Shown: piece by piece, positions 25,192 to 35,260 of the stretch
Position numbering within the stretch: position 1 is the stretch's first letter
How the letters are laid out: each line of letters starts with the position of its first letter
Source: Rouxiella silvae
GTDB lineage: Bacteria > Pseudomonadota > Gammaproteobacteria > Enterobacterales > Enterobacteriaceae
DNA: 64,000 nucleotides
Direction: 5' to 3'
Assembly: GCF_002093625.1 (NCBI RefSeq)
Contig: NZ_MRWD01000002.1
Coordinates: forward strand, 111,643 to 175,642
Notes under the pieces: generated by a model
What the model saw: only the letters and a program-made list of their open reading frames with translations
Told to the model about the DNA's origin: nothing
Databases searched by the model: none
Program-made: the position numbers and the translations under genes

Positions 25192-25239
25192 GGTAATAAT
25201 TATCATTATCTACTGCTAATGGGAAGCATTATCATTAAT
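25192..25239. promoter_or_regulatory. Two Fur boxes upstream of yncE
   Basis: By hand alignment 25192-25210 matches the Fur consensus at 17 of 19 positions and 25221-25239 at 13 of 19. They lie about 110-155 bases before yncE. This is the best iron-regulation signal in the window. Confidence 0.8.
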
Positions 25240-25453
25240 TTCGTGAGTAAATGTTAGAAATTATTTCATTAATAAGGTGCGCCATTCATAAATTGCACCA
25301 ATTTATCGCGCAGCATTGCCTGTTTTGGCGTTATATATTCATAAAAGATATATATATCCAATAAATGAAATTATAAAGACATAAGCGCATCGGTATACTG
25401 CCGATAAGAGTCACCACACACTGTTTGTTTTCATCCTATTGAAGGGTTCATCG

Positions 25454-26296
25454 ATGCGCAAAATGATTAAAAAAACCAAAACAAACTTGAATCGCGCTTT
25501 CCTGCTGGCGGCAACCACGGCCGTACTTATTACCAGCGGCGCGCTGGCTCCTCTGTCGGTTGCACATGCGGCGGATAAAACCTCAATCAAAGTTGGCATC
25601 ATGAGTGGGGAAGACGAAGACATCTGGCGTGAAGTGGTTAAAATCGCGGCGGACAAGGGCCTGACAGTAAAAACCGTGGTCTTTAACGATTACAACCAGC
25701 CAAATGAAGCCCTGCAGGAGGGTGAAATTGACGCCAATGCCTTCCAGCACCAGCCGTTCCTGAATAATCAAATTAAGGTCAATCACTACGACATCGTACG
25801 AGTCGGTGACACCGCCGTGTGGCCGATTGGCCTGTATTCGAAGAAAGTGAAATCGGCGAAAGACTTCAAAGACGGTGCGGTGATTGGTGTGCCAAACGAT
25901 CCCTCTAACGAAGCGCGTGGGCTAGTTCTGCTCCAGGAAGTAGGGCTTATCAAGCTCAAACCAGGGGCCGGTATTGCGGCTACCACGGCTGACATTATCG
26001 ACAATCCGCGTCATCTCAAAATCAAAGAGCTGGATTCGGGCATTATCGGTCGCTCGGTTCCTGACCTTGATGCTGCGGTTGTTAACACCGACTGGGCACT
26101 GAAAAGCGGTTTGACCGTCAAGGATCGTATTGCGCAAGAGCCGGTGAAGAACAACCCATACACCAACTTTATTGCGGTCAAGAAAGAGAATGTGAACGCG
26201 GCTTGGGTGAAAACGCTGGTCGGTGCCTATCAGAACGACAAGGTGAAGGTCGTATTTAACAATGTCTATAAAGGCACTGGCGTAACGACGTGGTAG
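25454..26296 (+). CDS. MetQ/NlpA-family binding protein of a methionine-type ABC importer
   Basis: A 280-residue binding protein of the MetQ class. It starts at ATG 25454, seven bases after GAAGGG; the upstream in-frame TTG is not used. The signal peptide ends AHAADK and has no lipobox cysteine, so unlike E. coli MetQ this is a soluble periplasmic protein. Family marks are VGIMSGEDEDIWREV, EGEIDANAFQHQPFL and GVPNDPSNEARGLVLLQ, the last being the ligand-binding segment. It heads a metQ-metN-metI operon, an order different from the usual metNIQ. No MetJ-type AGACGTCT array is visible upstream. The ligand may be methionine, its sulfoxide or another sulfur compound. Confidence 0.9.
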   Translation: MRKMIKKTKTNLNRAFLLAATTAVLITSGALAPLSVAHAADKTSIKVGIMSGEDEDIWREVVKIAADKGLTVKTVVFNDYNQPNEALQEGEIDANAFQHQPFLNNQIKVNHYDIVRVGDTAVWPIGLYSKKVKSAKDFKDGAVIGVPNDPSNEARGLVLLQEVGLIKLKPGAGIAATTADIIDNPRHLKIKELDSGIIGRSVPDLDAAVVNTDWALKSGLTVKDRIAQEPVKNNPYTNFIAVKKENVNAAWVKTLVGAYQNDKVKVVFNNVYKGTGVTTW

Positions 26297-26325
26297 GCAA
26301 CTAAAGGCCGTGAAGGAATAAAGCT

Positions 26326-27495
26326 ATGACAGTAATCTCTGAGACCGGGGTGCATTTCACCGCCAACTCTTCGGATAAGAAACTCTCAACAGGGGCGGCA
26401 CCTCACCGCGCCGGTAGCGTGGCCCGAGAGCCCTCATCCGCAGAGTCCGAAGACGTGGTACGCCTGCTGCGTGTCAATCGTCGGTTTGGCAATACGCAGG
26501 CACTCAAGGATGTGTCATTGACCGTTAAACGCGGTGAGATAGTCGGCATTATTGGCCGCAGCGGCGCAGGGAAATCGACTCTGATCCGCTGCCTGAATGG
26601 ACTTGAACGTCCAGACGACGGCACTATTGAAATTGAAGGCAGTCCGATAACGGGCCTGAATGAAAAAGAGCTGCAGTCGGTGCGCAGTCGCGTCGGCATG
26701 GTTTTTCAGCATTTCAATCTGTTATCGGCCAAAACTGTCGAGCAAAACGTGGCACTGCCGCTAAAAATCGCCGGTTATGACAAGGCAAAACGCCGGGCGC
26801 GAGTGGCAGAGCTGCTGGCGCTGGTCGGTCTAGAGGATAAAGCACAAAGTTATCCTGCGGCCTTGTCCGGTGGACAAAAGCAGCGCGTAGGGATTGCTCG
26901 CGCGCTGGCGGCGAGTCCTGCGCTGCTGCTGTGTGATGAAGCGACTTCCGCACTGGATCCAGAAACAACACGTTCGATTTTGGCGCTATTGCAGTCCCTC
27001 AATCAGAAACTCGGTATCACCGTTTTACTGATCACTCATGAAATGGAAGTCATTAAAAAGGTCGCGCATCGTGTAGCGGTGATTAACGCGGGAGAAATCA
27101 TCGAGCAGGGGCCGGTGTGGCAGGTTTTTGCCCACCCACAGGCCGAACTGACCCGAACGTTGCTGAGCGGACTGCTGCCGCAACTGCCGGAAGCACTGTC
27201 CGAACGCCTGACGCAGTCTCGCGCGGGCGAGGCCATTTATAGTGTGCATTATGCCGCTCAGGACAGTGCAGGACAGGAGCAGCAGGGCGAGATCCTGACC
27301 CGTTTCGCCTCCGAGCTTGCTGGTCATTTTCGTCTGATTCAGGGCGGGGTCGACCATATTCAGCACTACGCCGTAGTGCGTTTTTTCATTGCGGTGCCGG
27401 TAGACAATACCGACGCAGAGCAGACTATTTTACACTGGCTGCAGCAGCACCAGGCGCAAGTGGAGCTAATAGGCTATGTCACCCGTAATGCTTGA
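26326..27495 (+). CDS. MetN-type methionine ABC transporter ATP-binding protein with N-terminal extension
   Basis: A 389-residue ATPase. Walker A GRSGAGKST is near residue 79, the signature LSGGQKQR near 180, Walker B LLLCDEATSALDPE near 200 and the switch His in LITHEME near 232. The C-terminal 80 residues form the ACT-like NIL domain that senses methionine in MetN (ending VELIGYVTRNA). About 45 extra Ser/Ala-rich residues precede the ATPase core, making it longer than the usual 343. The start ATG has AAGGAA at good spacing, so the extension looks genuinely translated. It follows the binding-protein gene by 29 bases and overlaps the permease gene. Confidence 0.92.
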   Translation: MTVISETGVHFTANSSDKKLSTGAAPHRAGSVAREPSSAESEDVVRLLRVNRRFGNTQALKDVSLTVKRGEIVGIIGRSGAGKSTLIRCLNGLERPDDGTIEIEGSPITGLNEKELQSVRSRVGMVFQHFNLLSAKTVEQNVALPLKIAGYDKAKRRARVAELLALVGLEDKAQSYPAALSGGQKQRVGIARALAASPALLLCDEATSALDPETTRSILALLQSLNQKLGITVLLITHEMEVIKKVAHRVAVINAGEIIEQGPVWQVFAHPQAELTRTLLSGLLPQLPEALSERLTQSRAGEAIYSVHYAAQDSAGQEQQGEILTRFASELAGHFRLIQGGVDHIQHYAVVRFFIAVPVDNTDAEQTILHWLQQHQAQVELIGYVTRNA

Positions 27496-28135
27496 TTTAC
27501 TGATTAATGCGATTGAAGAAACGCTGTTGATGACGGCAGTTTCCGGTCTATTTTCATTGGTGGCTGGTTTACCGCTGGGTCTGATTCTGGTGATGACCGC
27601 GCCCGGCGGAATTTCTGAAAATAGTCTAATAAACCGTTCATTGGGGCTGGTGATTAACGGCTTTCGCTCGTTGCCGTTTATTATTTTGCTGGTGGCATTG
27701 ATCCCCGTTACCCGTTTTCTGGTTGGCACCTCATTAGGCACTTGGGCGGCGATGGTGCCACTTTCTATCACCGCTACGCCCTATTTTGCGCGCGTGGCCG
27801 AGGTTTCATTGCGTGACGTTGACCGCGGGCTGATTGATGCCGTACGCGCGATGGGTGCCAGCAAGCTGCGCATCGTCTGGGACGTGCTGATTCCCGAGGC
27901 GCTGCCGGGCATTTTATCCGGTTTTGTCGTCACTCTGGTGGCGCTGATTGGTGCCTCGGCGATGGCTGGAGCCATCGGTGCCGGTGGGTTGGGTGATTTG
28001 GCTATTCGCTATGGTTATCAACGCTTTGAAACATCGGTAATGGTGCAGGTTATTGTGGTGCTGATTATCATGGTCTGTGGTATTCAGTGGATTGGTGACC
28101 GCATCGTGGCAAAGGTCGATAAACGCCACGCCTGA
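27476..28135 (+). CDS. MetI-type methionine ABC transporter permease
   Basis: A 219-residue inner-membrane permease of the D-methionine class with five hydrophobic segments and the docking loop DAVRAMGASKLRIVWDVLIPE near residue 121. FRSLPFIILLVALIP is the family's typical second segment. It overlaps the metN-type gene by 20 bases; a second in-frame ATG at 27488 is possible. A strong terminator follows, so the operon has three genes. Confidence 0.93.
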   Translation: MSPVMLDLLINAIEETLLMTAVSGLFSLVAGLPLGLILVMTAPGGISENSLINRSLGLVINGFRSLPFIILLVALIPVTRFLVGTSLGTWAAMVPLSITATPYFARVAEVSLRDVDRGLIDAVRAMGASKLRIVWDVLIPEALPGILSGFVVTLVALIGASAMAGAIGAGGLGDLAIRYGYQRFETSVMVQVIVVLIIMVCGIQWIGDRIVAKVDKRHA

Positions 28136-28170
28136 GGTTTTATTCTCTAAAAATTTGTCTTAACGCCTAA

Positions 28171-28199
28171 ACCGGTCGCCTGAAAACGACCGGTTTTTT
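28171..28199 (+). terminator. Rho-independent terminator after the metQNI-type operon
   Basis: ACCGGTCG / CGACCGGT perfect arms with an eight-base loop and a following T-run. Confidence 0.92.
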
Positions 28200-28301
28200 C
28201 GTATTTCTCCTGAGTGAATAACGTTATAAAAATAGATGAACAAGTAACGTGGCCAACTGCGGTAAACTCAGTGATTCATAAAAATTTCAGAATCCATCGC
28301 C

Positions 28302-30617
28302 ATGACAACAAACCACAATCTCGCCGTGATGCACTGGGGCACCTATCGCGTAACTACCACTGAAGGGGCGTTGACCGCAATCGACCCGGTTGAGTGGGAC
28401 CGCAATCCGTCGGCCATTGGTAAATCGCTGGTTGGCGCAGTTGACGGGCCAAGTCGTATTCGTCGCCCCGCCGTACGTCTCGGATATTTGCAGCACGGCC
28501 GCGACTCGCGTCATGGGCGCGGCAAAGAGCCGTTTGTTGAAGTGAGCTGGGATACCGCGCTTAAACTGGTTGCCGATGAGCTGACGCGAGTGAAGAAAGC
28601 CCACGGCAATGAAGCGTTTTATGCTGGGTCCTACGGGTGGTCAAGCGCGGGTAGATTTCACCATGCTCAGAGTCAACTGCATCGCTTCTTTAACCAACTG
28701 GGCGGCTACACCGGCAGCACCAATACTTACAGTCTGGCCGCCGCAGAGCGCCTTTTGCCGCACATTATTGGCGACCTTGACGTGTTGCAAAAACAGCATA
28801 CTCACTGGCCAGTATTGGCGGAACACTGTGAGCTGTTTGTCGCGATTGGCGGGCTGCCGCTGCGTAATGCGCAGGTCAACGGCGGCGGTGCCAACGACCA
28901 TTCGCTCAAGCACTGGCTTGGTCAGATGCAGCAAAATGGCACCCAATTCATTAACGTCAGCCCGGTCAAGAATGACCTCTCTGGCGTGACGAATGCAGAA
29001 TGGCTCTCTTTGAAACCCGGCAGCGATACGGCACTGCTGCTGGCGTTGAGCTATGTGCTGATTGAAGAATCGCTGTACAACGACGCCTTTGTGAACAGTC
29101 ATACCGTAGGATTTTCCCCGTTTAAAGCCTACTTATTGGGTCAACAAGACGGCGTGGCAAAAACGCCTGCGTGGGCGGCGGCGTTGACCGGCGTTGATGA
29201 AGACACTATTCGCCAATTGGCGCGTAAAATGACGACCAAACGCACGATGATCAATATCGCCTGGTCGTTGCAGCGCGCAAGACAGGGTGAGCAGACGTTT
29301 TGGGCAACGGTTGCGCTGGCGGCGCTGATTGGCCAGATAGGTACGCATGGCGGCGGTCTGGGGTTTGCCTATGCTTCAACCAATTTGGCGGGGGCTCAGC
29401 GACGTACTTTCTCCGGCCCGCGTTTCCCCGCGGGGCACAATGCGATAAGTGATAAAATCCCAGTAGCACGGCTGTCCGACATGCTGCTCAACCCCGGCGG
29501 TGACTACCAGTTTGACGGACAGGATTGCCGTTATCCAGACATTCGCGTGGTTTACTGGGCCGGCGGTAATGCCTTTCATCATCATCAGGATTTAAATCGC
29601 CTGGTTGACGCGTGGCGTCAGCCTGACACGGTTATTGTTCATGAGCAGTATTGGACCTCGCAGGCGAAGTTTGCCGATATCGTGTTTCCAGCGACCACCT
29701 CGCTTGAGCGCGAAGACATCGGCAGCGCCAGCAACGATGGTTTCATGATAGCGATGCGCCAGCACATTGCGCCGCAGGGGGAGTCTCGTGATGACTACGC
29801 CATTTTTAGCGCGCTGGCCGAGCGACTCGGCTTTGGCGAAAGCTTTACCGAGGGGCGCGACGCTGCCGCCTGGATACGCCACCTGTATGAAGGTTCCATG
29901 CCGCGCGCGCAGGCCGACGGTATTGAGCTGCCGCCGTTTGACGAGTTCTGGCAGCGCGGCAAACTCGAATACGCCTTGCCGGATGAGCCGCAGATTTTCC
30001 TGAAAGCGTTTCGTGACAACCCCGAGGCCTCGCCGCTGACGACACCGTCCGGAAAAATCGAAATCTTCTCGCAAACAGTGGCCGATTTTGGCTATGAGGA
30101 GTGCCCGGGACACCCATTTTGGTATGAAAAAGAGGAAGCAAAGCAGCGCGAAATCACCGCCAACTGGCCTTTGCATCTTCTTTCAAGCCAGCCGCGCACC
30201 CGCTTGCATAGTCAATACGATCACGGCAGCGTGAGTCGCAGCAGTAAAGTACAGGATCGCGAGCCGCTGTGGCTTCATCCGCACGATGCCGCCGCGCGGG
30301 GCATTATCGAAGGCAGCGTAGTGAAGGTGTTTAACCACCGTGGCGCTATTTTAGCGGGTGTCCACCTAAGTGAAGACGTCAGGCCGGGCGTGGTGCAGAT
30401 GGCGACCGGCGCCTGGTATGACCCCCAGGATCCGCAAAAAAATGGCTCCCTCGACAAGCACGGTAATCCGAACGTATTGACTGAAGACAGCGGCAGTTCG
30501 CGATTAGGGCAGGGGTGCAGCGCACAAAGCTGTTGGGTAGAAATTGCGGCGTGGAGTGAAGAACTGCCGCAGGTGACAGCCTTCCAGCCGCCGCAGTTTG
30601 TGACCGGTGAGATTTAA
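28302..30617 (+). CDS. bisC: Molybdopterin S/N-oxide reductase, BisC (biotin sulfoxide reductase) type
   Basis: A 771-residue molybdoenzyme of the DMSO/TMAO reductase family. It lacks a Tat signal and an N-terminal iron-sulfur cluster motif, as in cytoplasmic BisC (about 777 residues in E. coli). The GSYGWSSAGRFH segment near residue 109 should supply the Mo-ligand serine (about Ser115). Cofactor-binding stretches WAGGNAFHHHQDLNRL and FADIVFPATTSLEREDIG are present. BisC reduces biotin sulfoxide and also free methionine sulfoxide. It lies 166 bases after the methionine-type importer on the same strand, which fits uptake and repair of an oxidised sulfur compound. It converges with treF. Confidence 0.85.
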   Translation: MTTNHNLAVMHWGTYRVTTTEGALTAIDPVEWDRNPSAIGKSLVGAVDGPSRIRRPAVRLGYLQHGRDSRHGRGKEPFVEVSWDTALKLVADELTRVKKAHGNEAFYAGSYGWSSAGRFHHAQSQLHRFFNQLGGYTGSTNTYSLAAAERLLPHIIGDLDVLQKQHTHWPVLAEHCELFVAIGGLPLRNAQVNGGGANDHSLKHWLGQMQQNGTQFINVSPVKNDLSGVTNAEWLSLKPGSDTALLLALSYVLIEESLYNDAFVNSHTVGFSPFKAYLLGQQDGVAKTPAWAAALTGVDEDTIRQLARKMTTKRTMINIAWSLQRARQGEQTFWATVALAALIGQIGTHGGGLGFAYASTNLAGAQRRTFSGPRFPAGHNAISDKIPVARLSDMLLNPGGDYQFDGQDCRYPDIRVVYWAGGNAFHHHQDLNRLVDAWRQPDTVIVHEQYWTSQAKFADIVFPATTSLEREDIGSASNDGFMIAMRQHIAPQGESRDDYAIFSALAERLGFGESFTEGRDAAAWIRHLYEGSMPRAQADGIELPPFDEFWQRGKLEYALPDEPQIFLKAFRDNPEASPLTTPSGKIEIFSQTVADFGYEECPGHPFWYEKEEAKQREITANWPLHLLSSQPRTRLHSQYDHGSVSRSSKVQDREPLWLHPHDAAARGIIEGSVVKVFNHRGAILAGVHLSEDVRPGVVQMATGAWYDPQDPQKNGSLDKHGNPNVLTEDSGSSRLGQGCSAQSCWVEIAAWSEELPQVTAFQPPQFVTGEI

Positions 30618-30626
30618 ACGCTCAAA

Positions 30627-30648
30627 GAGGGGGACTCCGTTCCCCCTC
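30627..30648. terminator. Bidirectional hairpin between bisC and treF
   Basis: GAGGGGGA / TCCCCCTC arms with a six-base loop, placed between the two convergent stop codons. No long T-run. Confidence 0.75.
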
Positions 30649-30658
30649 ATCGACGACA

Positions 30659-32314
30659 TCAGTCGAAATTCTCGCCGTACAGTCCTATCAATCTTCGCAC
30701 AACGCCGTTGGTCCAGCCAAAGCCGTCCTGCAGCGGGTATTCACCGCCGCCACCGGCGCGCGAGTTATCGCCTAAAATGTGGTATTTCTCGATAAGCTTA
30801 TTATGCTTCTGATAAAACTGATTTACCGTTTTTAACCAGCTGCGGGCAATCTGGTCGCCCAGCGCGTCATTGCCATACATTTTAAAGCCCTGAATCGCCA
30901 TCCATTGCAAGGGCGCCCAGCCGTTAGGTTTATCCCACTGTTCGCCTGTCTCATATTCGGTGGCCATCACGCCACCCGGCGTAAGCAGGCGGGTGCGCAC
31001 TGCGTCGGCCAATCTTTCCGCCTGACTGTGCGTCGCGAGGCCGACGTAAAGCGGCACCACACTGGCCGCTGAAAACAGCGCCATACGCTGGCGATACCAG
31101 TCATAGTCGCGGAAACAGCCTTGATCTTCGTCCCAAAGATAGCTGTTCATTGCAATTCTTCTCGCCTCGGCTCGCTGACGGAACAGTGCCTCAGTGTCTT
31201 TTTCGCCTTTCGGAGCCGCAATATTAGCAATGGTACTTTCAAGTTTATAAAGGAAGGCGTTGAGGTCAACGGGTATAAAGTTGGTCGTACGGATGCTGGC
31301 AAGACGACCTGCATCGCGCAGCCAGCGAGACGAATAGTCCCATCCTGATGCAGCCCCAGCCCGCAGGTCGCGATAGACTTGATTTGCCGGACGGCTAGAA
31401 TGTTTCGCCGTCTCGACGTCTTCACGCCAAGATTCATCACGCGGCGTATCCCTGTCATCCCAGTAGCGATTCAAAAACGCCCCATCGGGCATTCTCACCA
31501 CGTGGCGATAGGCCTGATTGGGTGCCAATGATTCAGAACCATCCATCCAGAATTCGTATTCTTTTATCAGATGATCATAATATCTGTGCGCGCCGCGTCC
31601 GCCGTCTTCTTCAAAAAGCTCGACCATAAGGGCAAACACGGGCGGCTGGGATCGGCTCAGGTAGTAGGTACGATTGCCGTTAGGGATATGTCCATAAATC
31701 TCGATCATCCACGCGAAATTGTCAGCCATGGTTCGTAACAGGTCGTGCCTGCCGCTTTCGGCCAGACCGAGCATGGTGAAGTAGGAATCCCAATAATACG
31801 TTTCACCAAAACGTCCGCCGGGGACCACGTAGGCCTGCGGCAGCGTAAGCAGTGAGGACCACGGAATATGATCTTCTGGTTCTCGCGTCAGTACAGGCCA
31901 GAGATTATCGATATGTTCCTTCAGCGTGTCCCCAGGATTTGAGACGTAATCGCTGCTGCGGTGTGCAGTCAGCCAAAAGTGCTGCGCCACGAAGTTTTTC
32001 AGACTAAAGCCGGGATGCTTTTTAACCTTACGATAGCGAACAAGGATGTCGAGCGGGTCCATTTTGGGCGCGCAGTCGGGAAAGGTTTTGCTGTCTTCAA
32101 AAATGTGTGCGGACTGTACGTCCTCAAAAAGTTCTAAATAACGGTCTGCGGGCGTTAACGCATCCGAATTGGGCAGGCCTTCAATCATTTCTGGCTCAGG
32201 CTCTGCATCCATCATTCTTTCTAAAATCAGCTCAAGCGGCTCTAAATCGACAGGGTGGTTTGGGTCTATTTCAAATTCCACTGGCTCAATAACAAGTAAT
32301 TTAGAGTTGTGCAT
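30659..32314 (-). CDS. treF: Cytoplasmic trehalase (GH37)
   Basis: A 551-residue glycoside hydrolase family 37 enzyme that splits trehalose into two glucose. The two trehalase signatures are intact: [15 protein letters not shown] near residue 167 and [13 protein letters not shown] near 456; the glycine-rich [17 protein letters not shown] follows near the end. There is no signal peptide, which marks TreF rather than periplasmic TreA. Start ATG 32314 was chosen, ten bases after AAGAGG; an upstream in-frame TTG is too close to it. It lies next to the trehalose synthesis genes on the same strand, so synthesis and breakdown are clustered here, an arrangement unlike E. coli. Confidence 0.94.
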   Translation of the reverse strand: MHNSKLLVIEPVEFEIDPNHPVDLEPLELILERMMDAEPEPEMIEGLPNSDALTPADRYLELFEDVQSAHIFEDSKTFPDCAPKMDPLDILVRYRKVKKHPGFSLKNFVAQHFWLTAHRSSDYVSNPGDTLKEHIDNLWPVLTREPEDHIPWSSLLTLPQAYVVPGGRFGETYYWDSYFTMLGLAESGRHDLLRTMADNFAWMIEIYGHIPNGNRTYYLSRSQPPVFALMVELFEEDGGRGAHRYYDHLIKEYEFWMDGSESLAPNQAYRHVVRMPDGAFLNRYWDDRDTPRDESWREDVETAKHSSRPANQVYRDLRAGAASGWDYSSRWLRDAGRLASIRTTNFIPVDLNAFLYKLESTIANIAAPKGEKDTEALFRQRAEARRIAMNSYLWDEDQGCFRDYDWYRQRMALFSAASVVPLYVGLATHSQAERLADAVRTRLLTPGGVMATEYETGEQWDKPNGWAPLQWMAIQGFKMYGNDALGDQIARSWLKTVNQFYQKHNKLIEKYHILGDNSRAGGGGEYPLQDGFGWTNGVVRRLIGLYGENFD

Positions 32315-32560
32315 TAGCGACAAACCTCTTTATTGTATTCTAAATTTACGGAGTGAATTCCGTGCTTATATCCCTTAATTGTAGACAATTGCGTCGTCAA
32401 TTACGCCAAAAGCGTGCTGTACGTCACGTTTTTTACACGAGTTTACATCGGTACTAAATTTCGGTAATTCGGTAACTTACTCTTTGTAATAGGTAAAATG
32501 CGCTAACTACAATCAATTTCCGCACTCTATTTAAATCCGTTTGGTTTGCAACCAGTTATT

Positions 32561-32588
32561 AATAGCCCGGGTTAACGGGCTATTTTTA
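32561..32588. terminator. Hairpin after otsA
   Basis: AATAGCCCG / CGGGCTATT perfect arms. It lies 15 bases past the otsA stop (minus strand); a five-T run is on the plus-strand side. Confidence 0.75.
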
Positions 32589-32602
32589 GGGGGGTAATTT
32601 TA

Positions 32603-34024
32603 TCAGGATGCTTCGTGCGTTAAGGCATCATGACCTTTACTGTTCAACACAATGGCCTGCAAATCATCGACATAATTTTTACCCCACTGCTCAATGTCAT
32701 TTTCACGCAGCAGCGCCATCATTTCGTTATAGCGCGAAATGCGTTCCTCAAGCGGCATGGTTAGCGCCTGATCCAGCGCTGCCGCCACTTCATCTCTGTC
32801 GTAAGGATTGACGATAAGCGCGGCGGATAACTCATTGGCTGCACCGGCGAAGCGCGACAGCACGAGCACGCCCGGATCGGCCGGGTCCTGAGCCGCAACG
32901 TACTCCTTCGCAACCAGGTTCATACCGTCGCGCAGTGGCGTGACCAGGCCAACATCGGTCAAGCGGAACAGTTTCATCAACAGACGGCGGTCGAAATGCT
33001 GATTGAGATAGAACAACGGCGTGCTGTTCAGTGAGCCATATTTGCCGTTAATGCGCCCAACTTCCATTTCGAGCTGATGGCGCAGGTCCTGATAGGCCAG
33101 TACGTCACCGCGCGAGGTGGGGGCGATTTGCGAATAGCGAACTTTGCCGCGATGCTGCGGAAAGTTTTCGAGCAAGGCTTCGAATGCGAGAAAGCGCTCA
33201 GGCAAGCCCTTGGTGTAGTCCAGCCGCTCGCAGGAGATAATATTTTGCACGTCACCCAACTCGCGCTTCATTTCGGCCATTTTAGGCGGCAGCGGCCCTT
33301 CGGCCATCTCTTTAATACTGTCGGGCGCAATGCCTATTGGATAGACCTCGGTCCTGAAAGTATTGCCAAAGGCCTGATGGATCTGCCCGGCAGTTTGCGC
33401 GACCTCACTGAGCTGGCTGACGTTTTCAAGAAATGCGCTGCGATCGCTTTCCGTTTGGAAACCAAGCAAATCATATTCGCACATCATTTTTAACAGCTCT
33501 TCGTGCGTGGGCAGTGCAGTAAAGATTTCTGGCGTAGGGAAAGGAATATGCAGGAAGAAACCGATACGATTGGTCACGCCCAGTTTACGCAACGCCGCCG
33601 CAAACGGCAGCAGGTGATAGTCGTGGATCCACAGAATATCATCAGGTTTAATCAGCGCCTGCAGCTGTTTGGCAAACAGGTCGTTGACTCTGCAATACCC
33701 GTCCCACGCCTCGCGCTGAAACTGCACCAGGTCAATGCGATAATGGAAAGCGGGCCAGATAACGGCGTTGGAAAACTGTAGATAATAAAGATCATAATCG
33801 TTCTGATTAAGGGGAACGGTGGCGTAGGTGATGCCATCGTTTTCTACCAGACTCAGTTCGTCTTCTTCCTCACCGGAGATTTCGCTTATCTCTCCGCTCC
33901 AGCCAAACCACACGCCGGACGTATTTTTCAATGCATCTAGAATACCTACGGCAAGCCCGCCTGCGCTGGCTTTGGACTTGTTAGGAATGGCAATACGGTT
34001 AGACACTACAACTAAACGACTCAT
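32603..34024 (-). CDS. otsA: Trehalose-6-phosphate synthase
   Basis: A 473-residue GT20 glycosyltransferase that makes trehalose 6-phosphate from UDP-glucose and glucose 6-phosphate. It has the N-terminal loop SNRIAIP...SAGGLAVG, the HDYHLLPFA motif, the FFLHIPFPTPE segment and the nucleotide-sugar site TPLRDGMNLVAKEYVA. Length and motif order match E. coli OtsA. The start overlaps the stop of otsB (ATGA), so otsBA is a coupled operon for osmotic and stress protection. No regulator is encoded beside it; RpoS control is the family expectation, not visible here. Confidence 0.96.
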   Translation of the reverse strand: MSRLVVVSNRIAIPNKSKASAGGLAVGILDALKNTSGVWFGWSGEISEISGEEEDELSLVENDGITYATVPLNQNDYDLYYLQFSNAVIWPAFHYRIDLVQFQREAWDGYCRVNDLFAKQLQALIKPDDILWIHDYHLLPFAAALRKLGVTNRIGFFLHIPFPTPEIFTALPTHEELLKMMCEYDLLGFQTESDRSAFLENVSQLSEVAQTAGQIHQAFGNTFRTEVYPIGIAPDSIKEMAEGPLPPKMAEMKRELGDVQNIISCERLDYTKGLPERFLAFEALLENFPQHRGKVRYSQIAPTSRGDVLAYQDLRHQLEMEVGRINGKYGSLNSTPLFYLNQHFDRRLLMKLFRLTDVGLVTPLRDGMNLVAKEYVAAQDPADPGVLVLSRFAGAANELSAALIVNPYDRDEVAAALDQALTMPLEERISRYNEMMALLRENDIEQWGKNYVDDLQAIVLNSKGHDALTHEAS

Positions 34025-34845
34025 AACCTTGACCCCTTACCCACGGTATTTTGCTTAGTACTTTGTTCAATGTTTTGTTTAAGTAACGACAATATTTCAT
34101 CCAGCCACGTGTAAACATCCGCAACCTGTTTAAGGCGATAACGGGCATGGCTCTTGCCTACGCCAACCTTCACTGAAATTCCCTGCATTGCGTTAACAGC
34201 CTGAAAGCCTTTCTCATCGGTGAGGTCATCACCTATAAAAACGGGCGTACGGCCAATAAACGGCGACTGCTGCATAAATGTCTTAATCGCCGCGCCTTTG
34301 TCCGCTCCCAGCGGTTTTATCTCAACCACACACTTACCGGGTTGGAGGGTAAGTTGAGGAAACTGTGCAATGGCAGATTCTGCCAGGGCTAACACCTGAT
34401 GCTGATAGGCCATTGCCTGGCGATAGTGCAGGGCAAAGGCCATACCTTTTGCCTCCAGCAGTGTGCCGGGCATCGCGGACATCTCCTTTTCCAGCATAGC
34501 CAGAAGTGGGGTAGCAATTTCAGCCGGCAACGTGGTGCGTTGAAGATGGCCTTGAGCATCGCGCATCTCGGCGCCGTGAACGCCCGCCATTGGCAGTGAC
34601 AGCGGCGAAGCCAACTGGTCCAGCTGTTCGATCGAACGCCCAGAAACCAGCGCCACCGCACCCTCACAGGCTGTGGACAGTGTCTGCATGTTATCAAGTA
34701 CGTGAGAAGGAATGGTCACATCGTCAGGCTCCGGTATCAACTCTGCCAGAGTGCCATCGACATCAAAAAAGAAGGCATATCGGCCACCTTCTAACGCGGG
34801 AAGGGGCGGTGTTTCTGCCGTATTATCCTGTGTAACAGTGGTCAA
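34021..34845 (-). CDS. otsB: Trehalose-6-phosphate phosphatase
   Basis: A 274-residue HAD-superfamily phosphatase that releases trehalose from its 6-phosphate. HAD motif I is FFDVDGTLAEL near residue 28, motif II ALVSGRS near 64 and motif IV VFIGDDLTDEKGF near 207. It is first in the otsBA operon and overlaps otsA by four bases. Upstream is a 415-base region that must hold the operon promoter. Confidence 0.95.
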   Translation of the reverse strand: MTTVTQDNTAETPPLPALEGGRYAFFFDVDGTLAELIPEPDDVTIPSHVLDNMQTLSTACEGAVALVSGRSIEQLDQLASPLSLPMAGVHGAEMRDAQGHLQRTTLPAEIATPLLAMLEKEMSAMPGTLLEAKGMAFALHYRQAMAYQHQVLALAESAIAQFPQLTLQPGKCVVEIKPLGADKGAAIKTFMQQSPFIGRTPVFIGDDLTDEKGFQAVNAMQGISVKVGVGKSHARYRLKQVADVYTWLDEILSLLKQNIEQSTKQNTVGKGSRL

Positions 34846-35260
34846 AATAGTTCTCCTGCCTGCATGGTTTACGTAAAACGAATCGTGTTACGTGAGTAAT
34901 TTCTGCGAGCGTTGGCCGCAGTAGCATTCAGGGCGCGTCAAGTCAGGTTGCTGAAAGAAATATCACGGGGGGCTCGTTCACCATCGCCACAGCCAATAGC
35001 AAAGAAATAATAAATTCTGACGGCAATCACCGCAAAAATAGGTTAAAAATATACAGCGGCTTTTAATTAAATATCTGTCAGATAAATCTGTTAATAGCAC
35101 GCTAACGACTTATTTTTTTAAAATAAAAACAACAACCTGAATGTGAATACCCTGAGGTTTAAGTGTAGTCGATGTCGGCGTATTTTCCATTTTCCGCGTC
35201 TAAAGCAGGCACCATCGGCTGCAAAATGAGTGCAGAACACTTGATTGGAGTCTACTTACC
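34846..35260. other. Intergenic region between divergent otsB and the ThDP decarboxylase gene
   Basis: About 415 bases, AT-rich between 35000 and 35150. It should contain both divergent promoters. I see no ORF, repeat or clear operator in it. Confidence 0.5.

Noticed and set aside
25300..25453. MetJ operator or SAM riboswitch ahead of the methionine-type importer
   Set aside because: No AGACGTCT-like array and no riboswitch-like stem pattern found; only a short ATCGG/CCGAT repeat around a TATACT element is visible.
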